Shown: piece after piece, positions 22,886-34,995 of the stretch | How positions within the stretch are numbered: the first letter of the stretch is position 1 | Layout: every line of letters begins with the position of its first letter | Assembly: GCA_009760855.2 (NCBI GenBank) | Contig: WPIO01000008.1 | Location: forward strand, 9,159,501 to 9,223,500 | DNA length: 64,000 bases | From: Cristatella mucedo | Lineage: Eukaryota > Bryozoa > Phylactolaemata > Cristatellidae | Direction: 5' to 3' | Position numbers and translations under genes: made by a program | Notes under the pieces: model-generated | What the model saw: the letters and a program-made list of their open reading frames with translations, nothing else | What the model was told of the DNA's origin: nothing | Databases searched by the model: none

Positions 22886-24662
22886 AGACATTAATTATAA
22901 TAAGAAAAATTCACTTGATAAAGCGCCCTCAGAGAACTTAATCTTTCTCTGGGCGCTTTACATTTGCTGTATAGTGAAATGCAATTGAATGGTAAGTAAA
23001 ATCATGCTTGAAAAACAAACGAAATGAATATTATGGTTAGGGATGACATGCACAGGGTCAGCATGCAAATGTGGTTAGTGGCAGCATGCACAGTGTCAGC
23101 ACCCATAAGCACATCAAGGACGAATCACAGGGACCCACTAAATGCTGTCCTAAATAGGTGTGTTTTTAGGTTCCTTTTAAATGTGGTCAGGTCAGGGGAT
23201 GTTCTGACGCAGGTCGGGAGGGAGTTCTAGGCAATGGGAGCGTGTGAACTAAATGCACGGTCTCCAAAGGATTTGAGGTTTTTATGAGGTATTTCTAGAC
23301 TGTTGGATTCCGAAAAGTGGTGGTACGATGCTTGGCCTGATGGGGTACTATATCTGACAGATAGGCTGGAGCCATAGAATGAAGGGACCTAAAAGTGAGC
23401 GACAAAACCTTGAAGTCAATCCGTTGCTTGACTGATAGCCAGTGCAGGTCGGCGAGAAGTGGAGTAATGTGGCAACTGCGACGCTCACGACAGACAAGCC
23501 TAGCTGCAGAGTTTTGCACCAGCTGCAATCGCCTGATCGCACATGCTGGTAGGCCAGTAAGCAGTGAGTTGCAGAAGTCGAGACGGGATGTCACGAATGC
23601 ATGGACCAACTTGGACGTGGTATCTTTATCTGAAGAAGCCCGTATTTTAGCAATGTTATGAATAGGCGGATTTGACTGTGGAGCTGATATGGTCGTCTAA
23701 CGAGAGGTCGCTTTGGAATATGACACCTAGATTTCGAGCTGATTCGACAGGAGATATGCTGGCAGAGCCAATTTTGAGAGTCAGCCATTCCAATCTCTGG
23801 ATCACACTGCGTTTGCCCATAACTAGTAAGTTAGTTTTATCATCGTTAAGTTTTAGAAAATTTGCTGCCATCTATGTGCGGATGTCATCAATGCATGCAG
23901 CTAGTGAGTTTAGAGAATTTGAGGTGCTCGAAGGCTGGGAGGGATCAAAGCAAAGGTACAACTGAGTGTCATCCGCATAGAAGTGAAAGCCTAGATTGTG
24001 CTTGGCAATCACATAAGCAAAAGGGAGAGTATAAACCGTGAAAAGAACCGGACCTAGCACTGAGCCCTGAGGTACTCCATATTTCAGAGGTACTTCAGAT
24101 AATTTTGTCCATTCACGTCAATACTCTGGAGTCTCCCACTGAGATAGGACCTGAACCACTGCAGAGCAGTGCCAGTGATGCCCAGGCGAGATGAAAGGCG
24201 CTCTAGAAGAACTTTGTGATCGATGGTGGCAAAAGCTGCCGAAAGATCAAGCAAAACAAGCAGAGACACTCTACTCATGTCTGCGTTCCTAAGTAGGTCG
24301 TTGTATACCCGAAGCAATGCTGACTCTGTGGAGTGATTAGCTCTAAAGCCAGACTGGAACTTACTAGCAAGGTGTGGGGTTTCGATATACGAGTTCAGCT
24401 GGTCCGCCACGACCCGTTCGAGTGTCTTTGATAGGAATGGTCGAAGAGAAACTGGGCGGTAGTTGCTCAAGTTCTCTTGGTCAAGTGTAGCTTTCTTGAG
24501 AAGTGGCCTGACTACAGCTTTTTTGAAAGGTGCTGGGACATGACCTGAGGCTAATGACATATTAATTATGTTATTTATGCATGGCAGCAGCAGATCAATG
24601 CAATGTAGGAGCAGGACAGTGGGAACAGGGTCCGGAGGACTTGTTGTCTTATTTGATTGAGC
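22886..24662 (-). mobile_element. LINE family B (CR1/L2-like), best-preserved RT
   Basis: A second, separate family-B insertion, directly 5' of the previous copy and in the same orientation. Its own 3' tail hairpin is at 22917-22970. The RT domain at 24084-24560 (158 codons) has NLSNYRPVSLRPFLSKTLER, FQSGFRANHSTESALL and motif A as LDLSAAFATIDH. The next frame (23872-24060) holds the catalytic FHFYADDTQLY box. Downstream, 23656-23871 has LKLNDDKTNLLVMG and 23295-23609 has FVTSRLDFCNSLLTGLP and LQLVQNSAARLV. Only a few frameshifts separate these blocks, so it is younger than most copies. It is cut at its 5' side near 24662. Confidence 0.85.
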
Positions 24663-24702
24663 TATTCACTTATGACATATATTATACATATATCACTTAC
24701 AT

Positions 24703-25075
24703 TCACTTATGACATATATTCAACTCAGAAAAACCCAACCGAACGCCTTGTGGTCATCTTTAATGAATATTTTCCTTGAAGCCGCTGCACATTGTCAAGT
24801 GAAATCACTGTTTCTCTCCCTGTGCCACGAGTTAACTTGCTAAGTAGGATGGGCTGGTTTGCATGAGAAATTTGAATTCTGAAAAAAAAACTCGAGGCTG
24901 AGTGGCCTGCAGCTGAGTGGAGCCCTTCAAGTTAAGGGTAGCATTGCAATATAACTCACAGATCGGTAGTCGACTGTGCAGTTTGCAGTAGACGAATGTT
25001 AGAAATGTGACCCAGTAGGAATAGAGCATCTGTGTGCAGCAAAGACGTGCACACATTTGCTCGGTGCCCTTTTGC
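24703..25075. repeat. Segment X, first copy of a tandem duplication
   Basis: Aligns closely with 26988-27352: CACTTATGACATATATT, GAAGCCGCTGCACATTGTCA, CAAGTTAAGGGTAGCA and GACGTGCACACATTT are shared. A minus-strand frame stays open in both copies (24832-25083 and 27119-27343). It has many amino-acid changes and no known motif, so I do not call a gene. Family-B LINE sequence flanks the left side of both copies. Confidence 0.75.
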
Positions 25076-25094
25076 CACATCACTTAGCCGTGTA

Positions 25095-25115
25095 ACACAC
25101 ACACACACACACACA
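25095..25115. repeat. (CA)n microsatellite
   Basis: A short (CA)n run at the start of the segment that is absent from the second copy of the surrounding duplication. Confidence 0.85.
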
Positions 25116-26205
25116 AACACACTAGCACACGCTCGAGTGCACACACGCATGCTTGCTCGCCTGCCGAAGCAACATGGCTTGGTGTTCTCGCGCCGTCAGC
25201 CGGTCGTGCTGGCTGGCTGCCGAGACGAGAGATTTAGCATGTGCACGAGTATTGCGTGGAGTGCTGGCAATCGCTTGCAGTTGGTGCCCGACGCCGACTC
25301 GAGGCTGGCGGCGCCCATCAAGGTGCTCAACCCCGATCAGTTAACACCTCAGGGAGCCAATCCCAACGAGTTCAGGCAAGCTCAGGAGCAAGTAAGAAAC
25401 ATCGTCCGAATGCACATGCAATCGGCCGTGAATGCTGCACGCATGGGACCGAGTCTGTCAGCGAATAGGAGTTATTGAATGCTGTTGGCAGTGCTGCTCA
25501 ACATGCATGTCTGTCGCAAGCATTTTTCACGTTTTTTTGGGGTTTTCTGTCTGTACAGTCAAGCATACACAACTCAGCCGCTGAGGCACGGTGCAGGAGC
25601 TGCTGATCTGATCGATGCTGGCCCACGTGGCGGTGCCATGAGATGAAAAGTTAACAGTAGCCGCTCACTTGCAGATCAAAGAGGCTTATTACAAGGACAA
25701 GGTGACTGCCGGTCATCAGTGGAAGGTCTTGGAGGGTGCAACGTGGGACGACCGCAAAACCGGTCTGAGTGTCTGCTGATTGTCACGGTGCACTGCCATC
25801 GGCCGCATTTCGCTCGAGCTTGCCCCAGCGGCCCAAGCAGCCGAGTGGCTGCTCTGTGGGAGGGAGGGTAGCAGCTCGAGTGAAAAAGCAGCCGTTTTTC
25901 GAAAAGTCTGTCTCTTCACATTGCATGCAGGCATTGTTAAATTGATTGGAGTACTGCAGCAGTAGCCCAGTGTGGGCCACAAACGATCCAGATCGTAGGC
26001 AGATTCTGGTTCGACGTTGTGTATTCTCATAGCAGGTGGCTTGCAGTCGCTTCGTGTTTAAAGGAAAAGTAAATTCGATCGCCTCTCTTGATCAAGCTAT
26101 CCCTGCCCATGAATTTTGTGGGTGAGTGGCTGAAGGATGAGAGGGACAAGCCCATCAACGGTATCGTTTTGCTGCCGGAGCTGGCTGGAGCATCTCGGAG
26201 GTGGG
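25116..26205 (+). other. GC-rich segment M with possible exons, unknown protein
   Basis: This segment is more GC-rich than its surroundings and has three stretches that look like parts of a spliced gene. The first (25281-25391, 37 codons) starts after CGCTTGCAG, ends at CAA|GTAAGA and reads LVPDADSRLAAPIKVLNPDQ and onwards. The second (25675-25762) starts after CACTTGCAG in matching phase, reads IKEAYYKDKVTAGHQWKVLE and ends at a weak GTCTGAGT donor. The third (about 26041-26200) reads FVFKGKVNSIASLDQAIPAH and, in another frame, GEWLKDERDKPINGIVLLPE. The third does not join in phase with the second. I recognise no family. It could be a decayed gene fragment carried by the duplication, or chance. 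Confidence 0.25.
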
Positions 26206-26261
26206 GGGTTGATCTTTTCTATCGACAGTCGACCAAACATAGATGCAGCCGTTGGATGATC

Positions 26262-26535
26262 TGAGCTCACCCAAAGAAGAAAACCGCAGCAGCAGCAGCT
26301 CCCACTCGATGACAGCTCATTAGAACAAGCAACTGATCATCACCGAGCCGGTTACTAAGAATGCCAGGGTGTGTCCAAGTGCTGATGCCGATTCAGAGTT
26401 GCTGGTACTCCGGCCTACTAAACAGCTGCAAAGCAATTAGACCTAAGAATAGCCTTTATGAAGCGTATTCTTTGCTATTGTCTGCTCTCATTTAGTATCT
26501 GGTGTTGTTATGCAGGCTTCGATGTGCAGCTGTTA
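26262..26535. repeat. Segment Y, first copy
   Basis: Aligns with 27358-27625: AAGAAAACCG, GATGCCGATTCAGAGTT against GGTGCCGATTCAGAGTT, and AAGAATAGCCTTT are shared. It follows segment M here but directly follows segment X in the second copy. Confidence 0.75.
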
Positions 26536-26985
26536 GTTGTTATGCATGGCAGTAGCAGATCAATACAATATAGGAGCTAAATAATGGGAATTAGGTCTAG
26601 AGGACTTGTTTTCTTTGATTGGGATATGGACATTTAGGACGAGATCAATAGTGACTTGCTAGAATGTAGACATTGAGATGCTGCAAGGAATCGAGTGACA
26701 CCGTTTTAGGGGCATGCTGCCACCGCAGGAATAGAGTCCCTGATCTTGTCTATCTTCTGGACAAGGAAGCCATAGAGAAGTGATCAGCTAGATTATCACA
26801 GGGTTAACCAGGTAAGGAGCTAACCTAGCATTGGTTGAGGAGATGGTTGATCGTCGACATCAGCATTTTAGGAATGTACACCTTGGATTCAATAATGTTT
26901 TATAGAAGCTAAACTTGGCCTTTGCTAGGATCTATTTGTATGACCAACATAATTCCTCATCTAGCGGATTACCTTTAATCAAGAC
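26536..26985 (-). mobile_element. LINE family B, internal fragment
   Basis: Matches 22430-22885, the upstream part of the long family-B copy, including GATCTTGTCTATCTTCTGGA and TGCTAGGATC. It has neither the RT core nor a 3' tail, so it is a duplicated piece rather than an independent insertion. Confidence 0.75.
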
Positions 26986-26987
26986 AC

Positions 26988-27352
26988 TCACTTATGACAT
27001 ATATTTAACCCAGAACAAACTCAACCGAAAGCCTTGTGGGAATCTTTAATGAATATTTTCTTTGAAGCCGCTGCACATTGTCAAATGAAAGCACTGTTTC
27101 TTACACAGTGCCTCAGCGTTAACTTGCTAAGCAGGATTGGCTGGTGTGCATGAGAAATGTGAATTCCACTATAGAAACTCCAGGCTGAGTAGCCTGGAAC
27201 TGAGTGATGCCCTTCAAGTTAAGGGTAGCAACACAATAGAACTCACTGGTCGGTAGTCGACGGTGCAGCTTGCAGACAAAGAATGTTAAAAATGTGACCC
27301 AGTAGCAATCGAGCATCTGTGCAAAGCTCAGACGTGCACACATTTTCTCGGT
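26988..27352. repeat. Segment X, second copy
   Basis: Partner of 24703-25075. It runs straight into segment Y, with segment M missing. Confidence 0.75.
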
Positions 27353-27357
27353 TGGCC

Positions 27358-27625
27358 CAAAAAAGAAAACCGGAAAAAGAGACGGCTGGTACTCAATGGC
27401 CGCCCGTTAGAACTAGCAGCTGATCAGTCTCATGCCAGCTACTGAAAATGACAGGGTGCGTTCAAATGCTGGTGCCGATTCAGAGTTTCTCGTACTCCGA
27501 CCTAATAAACAGCGGAAAAGCAATTCGACCCAAGAATAGCCTTTCTGAAACGTTTTAATTGCTATCGTCTGCTCTCTTTTATTACCCAGTGTTGTGACTC
27601 AGGCTGAGGTGTGCAGCTTATTAGC
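27358..27625. repeat. Segment Y, second copy
   Basis: Partner of 26262-26535, immediately after the second copy of X. Confidence 0.75.
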
Positions 27626-28125
27626 CTCTGTCCAGCCTTACTGGAGTGGAGCTGCCGTGAGACACAAAAACGTAAACCCCAAAGCTCTAAGAGTATTTAA
27701 TGTATTTGTAATATATTATGCCAGTTGTAATACTGTTTGCTTCCGGTGAGATCAAGGTATCGTCCAACTCAAAAATGCCTTCGAAGACGAAAAAATTGAA
27801 AGACGCTTTAATTTCAAGTATAATTGTGCTGCTATAAAGCTACTTGCAATCGCCAGAGCTAATGTCAAAAGTAAAGTGTGCTTGTATATCTATATATACA
27901 GCTCCTTCAACTGAGAACGGGGCTCTTCGTTTGGCTGCTAAGTTTTGCTGGCTTTGTGTTGGAAATAATATGCAGGCATCATAACCAGTTCTGCTGTTTT
28001 CACTCTGATTGTGCAATCTTTAGGTATGAGCTGCAGATCTGGTCCTTCCAGCGAATCTGAGTTATTTAATTGTTGATCGATTCAATTTTAGTCGATTTTT
28101 TTCTTATTTACAGACAGCAGCTCTC
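27626..28125. other. No gene recognised
   Basis: One 60-codon open frame is present without motif. Nothing else seen. Confidence 0.4.
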
Positions 28126-28245
28126 CTAGTAATATAATAATAATGATACGTTTAATATAGCGCCCTTAGAGAACTTATTTTTCTTTCTATGCACTTCAAA
28201 ACTTCTGCTAAGGAACGTGCTCTATTAAACGGCTACGGTCTCGCG
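28126..28245 (-). mobile_element. LINE family B, 3' tail only
   Basis: TAATAATAATGAT leads into TATAGCGCCCTTAGAGAAC and CTTTCTATGCAC, the family-B 3' end. Similarity stops within about 120 bp. Confidence 0.6.
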
Positions 28246-29147
28246 AAAAGCCTGTGAATGACATTCCAAAGCAAAACGAGGAGTGGACAAGGATCGTGAG
28301 TGTGAGCAATTGTGGATTTGCAGACCAAAGACGTCCAACAAAGGAAAATCTACCACTACAGAACTAGGCCTACTGCTTGTTGCAATTATTTTTTACGGTC
28401 CTTTTTGAGACTTCGCTCCTCGAAAGCACACTAGCCATAGTCATATTGCCACTGTCAAACAAGCTGTACTTGTCGGAACAACCAATCATTTTTTGCCCAC
28501 TCTCTGCTATAACTCACGACATGGTTGTGTCCGAAATTGTCCATAGACTCTCTACCTGCAGGCCATTACTGCACATTAAGATGAGGGAAGTCAAAATTAA
28601 GTTCGTGCAGAATTCAAATGGTAAACATTTATCAACATGCTCGTCCAAACAATCATGTTGTACCACTTCTTGACGATCTGCAGTTGGTTTCCTTTCATCG
28701 TGCTATTAATGTGAGAGCTCAGTCACTCACGTACTGGGCCTTTATTCACTCGCTTCAGCATGCGACTTGAAATACTTTCAAACCTGGCTTTTCGTCATCC
28801 CTTTGAATCCGATAGTTTAGTTGTGCCGCCGAAAAACCTTCAGCTGCTGGAAAATCATGTTTACATTCCTCTTGCTCCCAAAGCCCGTAAGTCACTACGG
28901 ACTTGCAATCTACCAGCTCCTGATTTGACGGCAAATTAAAAAAGGCTAAAAGTTACTAGCCGTATCTCAGTAGCTATGCTCCGTTCGCACTTTTTCTCCA
29001 TTGCATGCCTAACCTGCTACAGTTTTGCCTGCCATAGCCTTTCTAAAGTAACATATCATGAATTTACTTACAGCAAGTAGCTTAGTGTGGCATTTTAGAG
29101 TATGAGAAACCTTACAGGGATACTTGCCAGGCCACCTTTGACGTAGA
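28246..29147. other. No gene recognised
   Basis: A 98-codon plus-strand open frame (28377-28673) has no recognisable motif or splice context. Confidence 0.35.
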
Positions 29148-29850
29148 ACTATAATAATAATAATACACTTGATAAAACATCCTCAGGGAACTCAATCTCT
29201 TTCTTCTAGGCGCTTTAAAACTGCTGCAATGGAAACACGAACGAACGGTGGGCTGTATAACGCCTGATAAACAATAAAAATTAACATGGTTAAGGGTGAC
29301 ATGCAAAGGGTCAGCATGCAAATATGGTTAGCAGCAGCAGGCAAAAGTGTCAGCACGAATGAGCATGTAAAAGACGAATCACAGAGACCCACTAAGTGCT
29401 GTCACAAATAGGTGAGTGTTTAATTTCTTTTTAAATATGGTTAAGTCTGAGGATGTCGTGACGGAAGTAGGGAGTGAGTTTCAAGCTTTAACAGCATACC
29501 AACTAATTGCACGGTCTTCGAAAAATCGGAGGTTTGTGCAAGGTGCATGTAAACAGTTAGATTCCGAAAAACGGATAGTACGATGCTTAGCCTGGTGAGG
29601 CAGCGGACCTAATAGGTAGGCTGGAGCCACAGAATAAAGTGACCTAAAAGTGAGCGAAAAAAATAAAGTCGATCCGTTGCTTGACTGGTAGCCAGTGCAG
29701 GTCTGCGAGAAGTGGTGCGATGTGGCAGCTGCGAAGCTCACAACATACAAGCCTGGCTACAGAGTCTTGCACCAGCTGTACTTGCACCTGACTGCACATG
29801 CCGGTAAACTAGCTGCAGTGAGTTACGTAAGTCAAGACGGGAGCTCTATA
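29148..29850 (-). mobile_element. LINE family B, 5'-truncated copy
   Basis: An (AAT)n head is followed by the family-B 3' segment and the reverse of the C-terminal coding region, as at 22886-23580. Broken frames on the minus strand (29481-29750) keep HFSQTCTGYQSSNGSTL, an alternate-frame signature also found in the other copies. Inactive. Confidence 0.75.
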
Positions 29851-31460
29851 TAAACCAAAGAATCCGCTTTTGCTGTTCAGATCCCACGAGCACATATTTC
29901 AGGTAATGGTCAGTTCCAGTTATAAGGAGAAGCTTATGTACATGCCCTACTCAACTTCCCATTACTGAGACATCGGGAGTTCCACGTTGTGCCCACACTT
30001 ATGATGTTTGCAGAAGTGCTACCAGGGAGTGAATTTTTGCCCCCAATGGCTTTTTCATACACTGCGCTCTTCTAGTACGGTGAAATTTTTATGTAATGTA
30101 TCTCCGTCTGTAACTCCACAAAAGCCATAGTAATACTATGTGGGTGTTAGGCAGGAGAGTTTTCTATAGTGCACTCACGGCCTAAGCGGCTTTCGGTAGG
30201 CATTCGGTAGGAGGTCGTGGAGTTAAGCGAATCATGAGCTGCCAAGTGGATAGTGGCTTCAAGTACAAACTGCTGAGTAATGCATAGCTCAGCGTTTGAA
30301 CTCACGTTAGCCAAATAATCAGCAGTATAACATGACAGAGCTCTAAGCTATAGCTAAACTTGTTCCGTCATCTTGTCCCACACACATCTGCAAAACTGAT
30401 GAATAATTGAAAATGTGACTTTTTATGTGGGCATTTCTGCCTCTCCAGATATCTAAACTTTACCGAGTTGTAGAAAGATTGCTACCAGTAGCTAAAGGCT
30501 CTAATTCCCACAAGCCGAACTACCTAGTTGCAGGGGGCAGCACGTTTAAACCATTTCAGAGGTAAATAATCAAAGCCATCGCTTAACCGGCTTGGCATGC
30601 AGTCACTGTTGTAAGGAAATCATGAGCTTTGTTGTTGCATTTGCTTGCATGAGGCGAGCCCTGTGATTATCGGGGGAATTCAGGGCCAGGGAAGGGGAGG
30701 GACTGATTGGGCCAGTCGCTTGTATGTCAAAGTCAGATCTGATTACGTCGGCTGAGTTAGTAGCAGGAGAAGGCTCCTTGATAACACCATTAACTCGCCG
30801 AGAGACCAGGAGGAGTTGAAGAGTGGTGGATGTCCTGTTGCACAAGCCACAGAGACTGTATTCATTTGTGAATCCGGGTCACTTGGGCCCTACTAGTGGG
30901 TCTCAACAGTTCTCAGCTTCGTTAGGCTTTGAGGCTTTGGCATGAACTTTCAAAAATGCAGCCTAAAAAGTCGCCCATCCACCGGACTCAGTTGTGCATA
31001 CAACATATGTGCACTCCACTAAAACCTGAAAAAATCTAGGTTAATTTCACGAGACACAGCAGCTGATTTAGTGATACTACCAATGTGGTTTGCATTGACT
31101 GGTCGTGGCGCCTCTCCACGACATTTTTTGATCTGGCTATTTGCTTCCTTGCTCTTCTCGTACTTTTGTCTGTAAACCTACCTGGCATCAGCACGTCGCC
31201 CATTTTACGGGAACTTGGAGTGAAAAAGCTTTAAGTCAGAAGTAATCACGGGCGCCAGACAGGGAAGCCGGCCGTGTGTGCTGCTGGGCTTTTGCATGCA
31301 GGGGATCTGCCCTATGAGGAGTACACGAACGCTGGTGGTGCATATAAGGGAATAAGCATGTATCCTGCACTCACAGTGCTGGTGCTAACCGGCGATCGGT
31401 CACATGCATAGAGACTGCAGTGCTGGAACATAAATGCAGGGTGCCATGCAGCTTTTGAAA
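29851..31460. other. No gene recognised
   Basis: Open frames are short (80 codons or fewer) without motifs. No repeat with a partner elsewhere in the window was noticed. Confidence 0.4.
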
Positions 31461-31770
31461 AGTTAATAATAATAATAATAATAATATTGCACTTGATAAA
31501 GCGCCCTCAGAGAACTTAATCTCTTTCTAGGCGCTTTACATTTGCTGCAAAGTGATACGCAATAGAATAGTAAGTAAAATCATGCTTGAAAAACAAACAA
31601 AATGAACAATATGGTTAGGGGTGACATGCACAGGGTCAGCATGCAAATGTGGTTAGTGGCAGCATGCACAGTGTCAGCACGCACACGCACATCGAGGACG
31701 AATCACAGGGACCCACTAAATGCTGTCCTAAATAGGTGTGTTTTTAAGTTTCTTTTAAATGTGGTCAGGT
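31461..31770 (-). mobile_element. LINE family B, 5'-truncated copy
   Basis: A clean (AAT)n tail is followed by a well-preserved hairpin segment (AAGCGCCCTCAGAGAAC ... TAGGCGCTTTAC) and about 250 bp of the family-B 3' region. It ends abruptly at GGTCAGGT. The purity of the tail suggests a relatively young insertion. Confidence 0.8.
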
Positions 31771-34700
31771 TTCACTTATAAGAAATTAAGATTAGGAATT
31801 TCTTTCAACGGGTTGCAATCCTATTCGAAAGCGAGTATATAAGGAGTCTGATGTTGTTAAACTTTGGTAGTTTCCTGGATCACCACCAGCAGCAGCTTTC
31901 ACCACGACTACAGAACTCATCGAGAGTCTTGTACTCACTTACAGCCCACAAGTTGCTGCATAGTATCGCACGCTTGTAAAGCTTCTTTACTCTTTACCAT
32001 AATATTTTCTTGGCAGCCAGCCCCCTGACAATATCGGTCTCTTCCCGTGCAACGAGCTTTATATAACAAGTTTATTTTACATATGTGACATTGAAATTCA
32101 CGTCTAGAACTGCCGAATGAATTTATTTAGAGGCCTCACTATATAATCAGTTATAGAACGATGGTTTCTATCATAGCAAAGCATGAATTTCAAGCCACTG
32201 ATCGGTATGCACGTGACTTAATGATTCTCACTGAAATAGAGTAAATGACACAGCTCAGCACCGTTCTGATCCAACCTTCAACCAGTCGCTGCCACCCTTA
32301 TTGCTTCTTTTTCTACTCAAGCTAGATCGAACAGTTGCCCAAATGGTGCACCAGACGAGCAGTCTTCCCAGTTGGCTTCCCATAGTGTCGGCCCATATGC
32401 TCTGGGCCTGCAGTCACTAAGCCCCAACAGCACCTCTCTCCAGCGATCTAACAATGTGTTCACAGGAGCCTGAATTTCTTAATTAGTTGTACCTTATTGA
32501 ATAAATGTTGCTGATTCAGGGTCGCGCACTCTTCCCATTTTAGTGTGTCATTTACAAGTAGGCGGATTGAATAGTGCACGAGTCTAATGGTCAGTCGACT
32601 GGGCTTATTTGATGTGTGGGTTTCTGGCTCGACAGTCACAGTCACTTAAGCACCTCCCCATCTCCAGAGCGGCTAGGTGTGTGAACATCGTTCAGGCGAT
32701 CCACTCTAGTTAAATATGCATTGCCTAGACTGAGGAGCAGTGCCACTTTGGCCAGCAGTTTCCGCATACGCTATTTGCTGACGACATGTAGATCCTATTT
32801 GATCTTACAGTACGGATAACTTTCGGTGGAGGAGAAATAAATAAAGAATATTCTTAGATTGCATGGTAGCTTGCTGTGAGCATTCCCGACGCGAAAGACA
32901 GTGAACGTGATATTATCCCAGCTAAAGAAGACTGCATGATCACTAAATTAGCAGTTGTTCATGCAAGATTGTAACCCATTAGAAGAGAACAAAATACTAG
33001 TTTTACAGGTTGCTCTACTGAAAATGGCTTTATTTCTCAATTCCGGACGAAATCTGAGCCACAAGTGTTAGCATTTGATGCTAGAATTATAGCGGGGTTA
33101 TTAGGGCTTCTTTGATAATTGTCTCATATCAATATATTGTCCTCGGGACGAAAATGTAATGCATTCATATCTAATTTTAGCTAGAGTGCATATATAATGA
33201 ACATACTGAATAGAGAATAATGACCTAAAATGAACAGAGTTGAGTGCTGTAGTCAACGTTCGGGATCTTGTTAATGATGTTATCCTTAGTTATCTGTTTG
33301 AAACGTGGTTAATGTCTTAAGAGAATTAAATTGCTATAGAATCAGTCCTTTCATCCGCCACCCTTTAGTATTATTTTGCTGCTACCATCTATCAAAACGG
33401 CAAATTGTATGGGCAATCATGAGAAAGACAGCACGACTCAGCGCATAAGGTACATGACAGAATCTCGAAACCGAATAAGCAGGATTGCATACATCGTGGC
33501 CATGACAAATTTGGCAGATTAGGAAATTTTTGAGGCCGACGATGGCAATCTGATTCTAAAACAATTTTGCTGGTGTGTGTCGGGCGTTCGATGAGTCTTC
33601 AGCCAAAATGACTCTGGCTAGAGCCAATTCTGCGTGGATGGAGGACTAACTGTCGGCAATTGATCAGGACTTCACGGCTCTGATTACATCTAAGTAGGCC
33701 TTGTGATCAGACTCTCACGTAAGAGCACGCAAGCCGCCAGCATTATGCTAGCAGACACTTGGCCGCTTTGAGAATCAAGTGACAATGAGCTCAAGCAAGT
33801 TAGTCCAGTAGGTTGGCCTCAAGGTAGCTCAATACCAGCATACCCCCTACCCACCTGGCTACTCAAATAAAGCCAACACCGGATCCATCGAAAGTTGCGG
33901 TTTAGCACTGCTCACATGGCTAACCACTTTGAAGACAAGGCAGAGAATATTCGAGGCGAGGCACCCCCTTCGCACGTTTCCTGCGGTACTTTTGCCTCGG
34001 TTCGTAGACGCGGGAAGTGGGACACCTAGTTGAGGCCATTGGGTGAAAGCCATAACTAGAACATGGTTGTTACGGTCGTGGGCACCAAGAAGGTCTGAGA
34101 AACTACTTTATGGCAAGCTTTTGCCATACTTTGCCGAGAGTCTTTCTATGTTTCCTCCCTCCTTTGCCATTCATTTTTACTGACAACATGCACATGTACT
34201 TTTAGACGACCGATATATTATGACATACAGCCACCAGCTTTATGAAAATATGTTATCAGCTGATTAGGAAATATGTCTGTCTGTATTAGTCGTTTAAGGA
34301 CGCCCAGTTTAAAGGGCGTTAAAAGACGCCTAGACACTCCAGAAAGTGTTTTCAGCCTCGTGTTTGGTGTTTAGTTAAGTCTAGATGTGCCTAACGTCAA
34401 TCGTTGTCAGCTGCCATCAACTGCAGAAGTTCTACTCAGACTAAGCAATATTTGGCTAGAAACCTGCAACCGAAGAATCCCCAAGCTACAAACACTCGAC
34501 AAAACTCCCCGACTGCAATGCGTAAGGAAGAAATTCTAAGCATTAGGCTAACCATGACCCCTGGCCGTACCTTTCGCGGGTGCTTGTGACGCCTCCACCG
34601 ATGAGCTGGTACCGCCTGGCGGTGCCGGTCGCTGCTCGTGCCCCGAGACCTCGTGCCGCATGACCGTTTGTCATGCTACCTTACCAACAGGAGGTGCTAT
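31771..34700. other. No gene recognised
   Basis: Nothing coding was recognised. Open frames are below 65 codons. This stretch precedes the monooxygenase start and may hold its distal regulatory DNA, but I cannot point to specific elements. Confidence 0.4.
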
Positions 34701-34711
34701 TCATGCATCAA

Positions 34712-34847
34712 CCAATGAGAGTGCGCCCTGCTTGAGCTCATTGTCTATTGCCTGCCTGAGCAGTCTAGTTTTTAGCACTCTCTTGACGCTGGCCGTTTCG
34801 CCTGCTCTTACAAAAGAGTAAGGTCACGTGGCCTGCTTAGATATATG
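34712..34847 (+). promoter_or_regulatory. Possible core promoter of the monooxygenase gene
   Basis: Upstream of the start codon are a CCAAT box (34712-34716), a CACGTG E-box (34825-34830) and a TATA-like ATATATG (34841-34847). The order is plausible for a promoter, but all three motifs are short and could arise by chance. The TATA-like site leaves a 5' leader of under 40 bases if it is used. Confidence 0.25.
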
Positions 34848-34901
34848 CAGAGCCGGGAACTAGAAATCAATTGCTCCAAGGCGGTCGGCATCGTCGTAGA
34901 G

Positions 34902-34995
34902 ATGGCTCTAACCAGGATCACTGTGGTGGTTCTGCTGGTGGTCGTTGTCGGTCTATACCACGTGGATCTAGCCGTGGCTGGCTACCGCCAGCTTG
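34902..34995 (+). CDS. Monooxygenase exon 1: signal peptide
   Basis: Encodes MALTRITVVVLLVVVVGLYH and a short tail ending AVA-GYRQL: a classic signal peptide with likely cleavage after Ala26. It ends in phase 1 at G|GTAAGG, and the first two bases of exon 2 complete an Asp codon, giving the family's usual L-D-P start of the DOMON domain. I chose the ATG at 34902 over the in-frame ATG at 34845 because it has a strong context (G at -3 and +4) and puts the hydrophobic core near the N-terminus. Confidence 0.8.

Noticed and set aside
24832-25083. Minus-strand frame open in both X copies
   Set aside because: Both copies are open, but amino-acid changes are frequent and no motif is recognisable; shared openness follows from recent duplication.
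32580-32660. Another tRNA-like SINE head
   Set aside because: Only a loose A-box-like run and a poor B box (GGGTTTCTGGCTCGAC); too weak to list.
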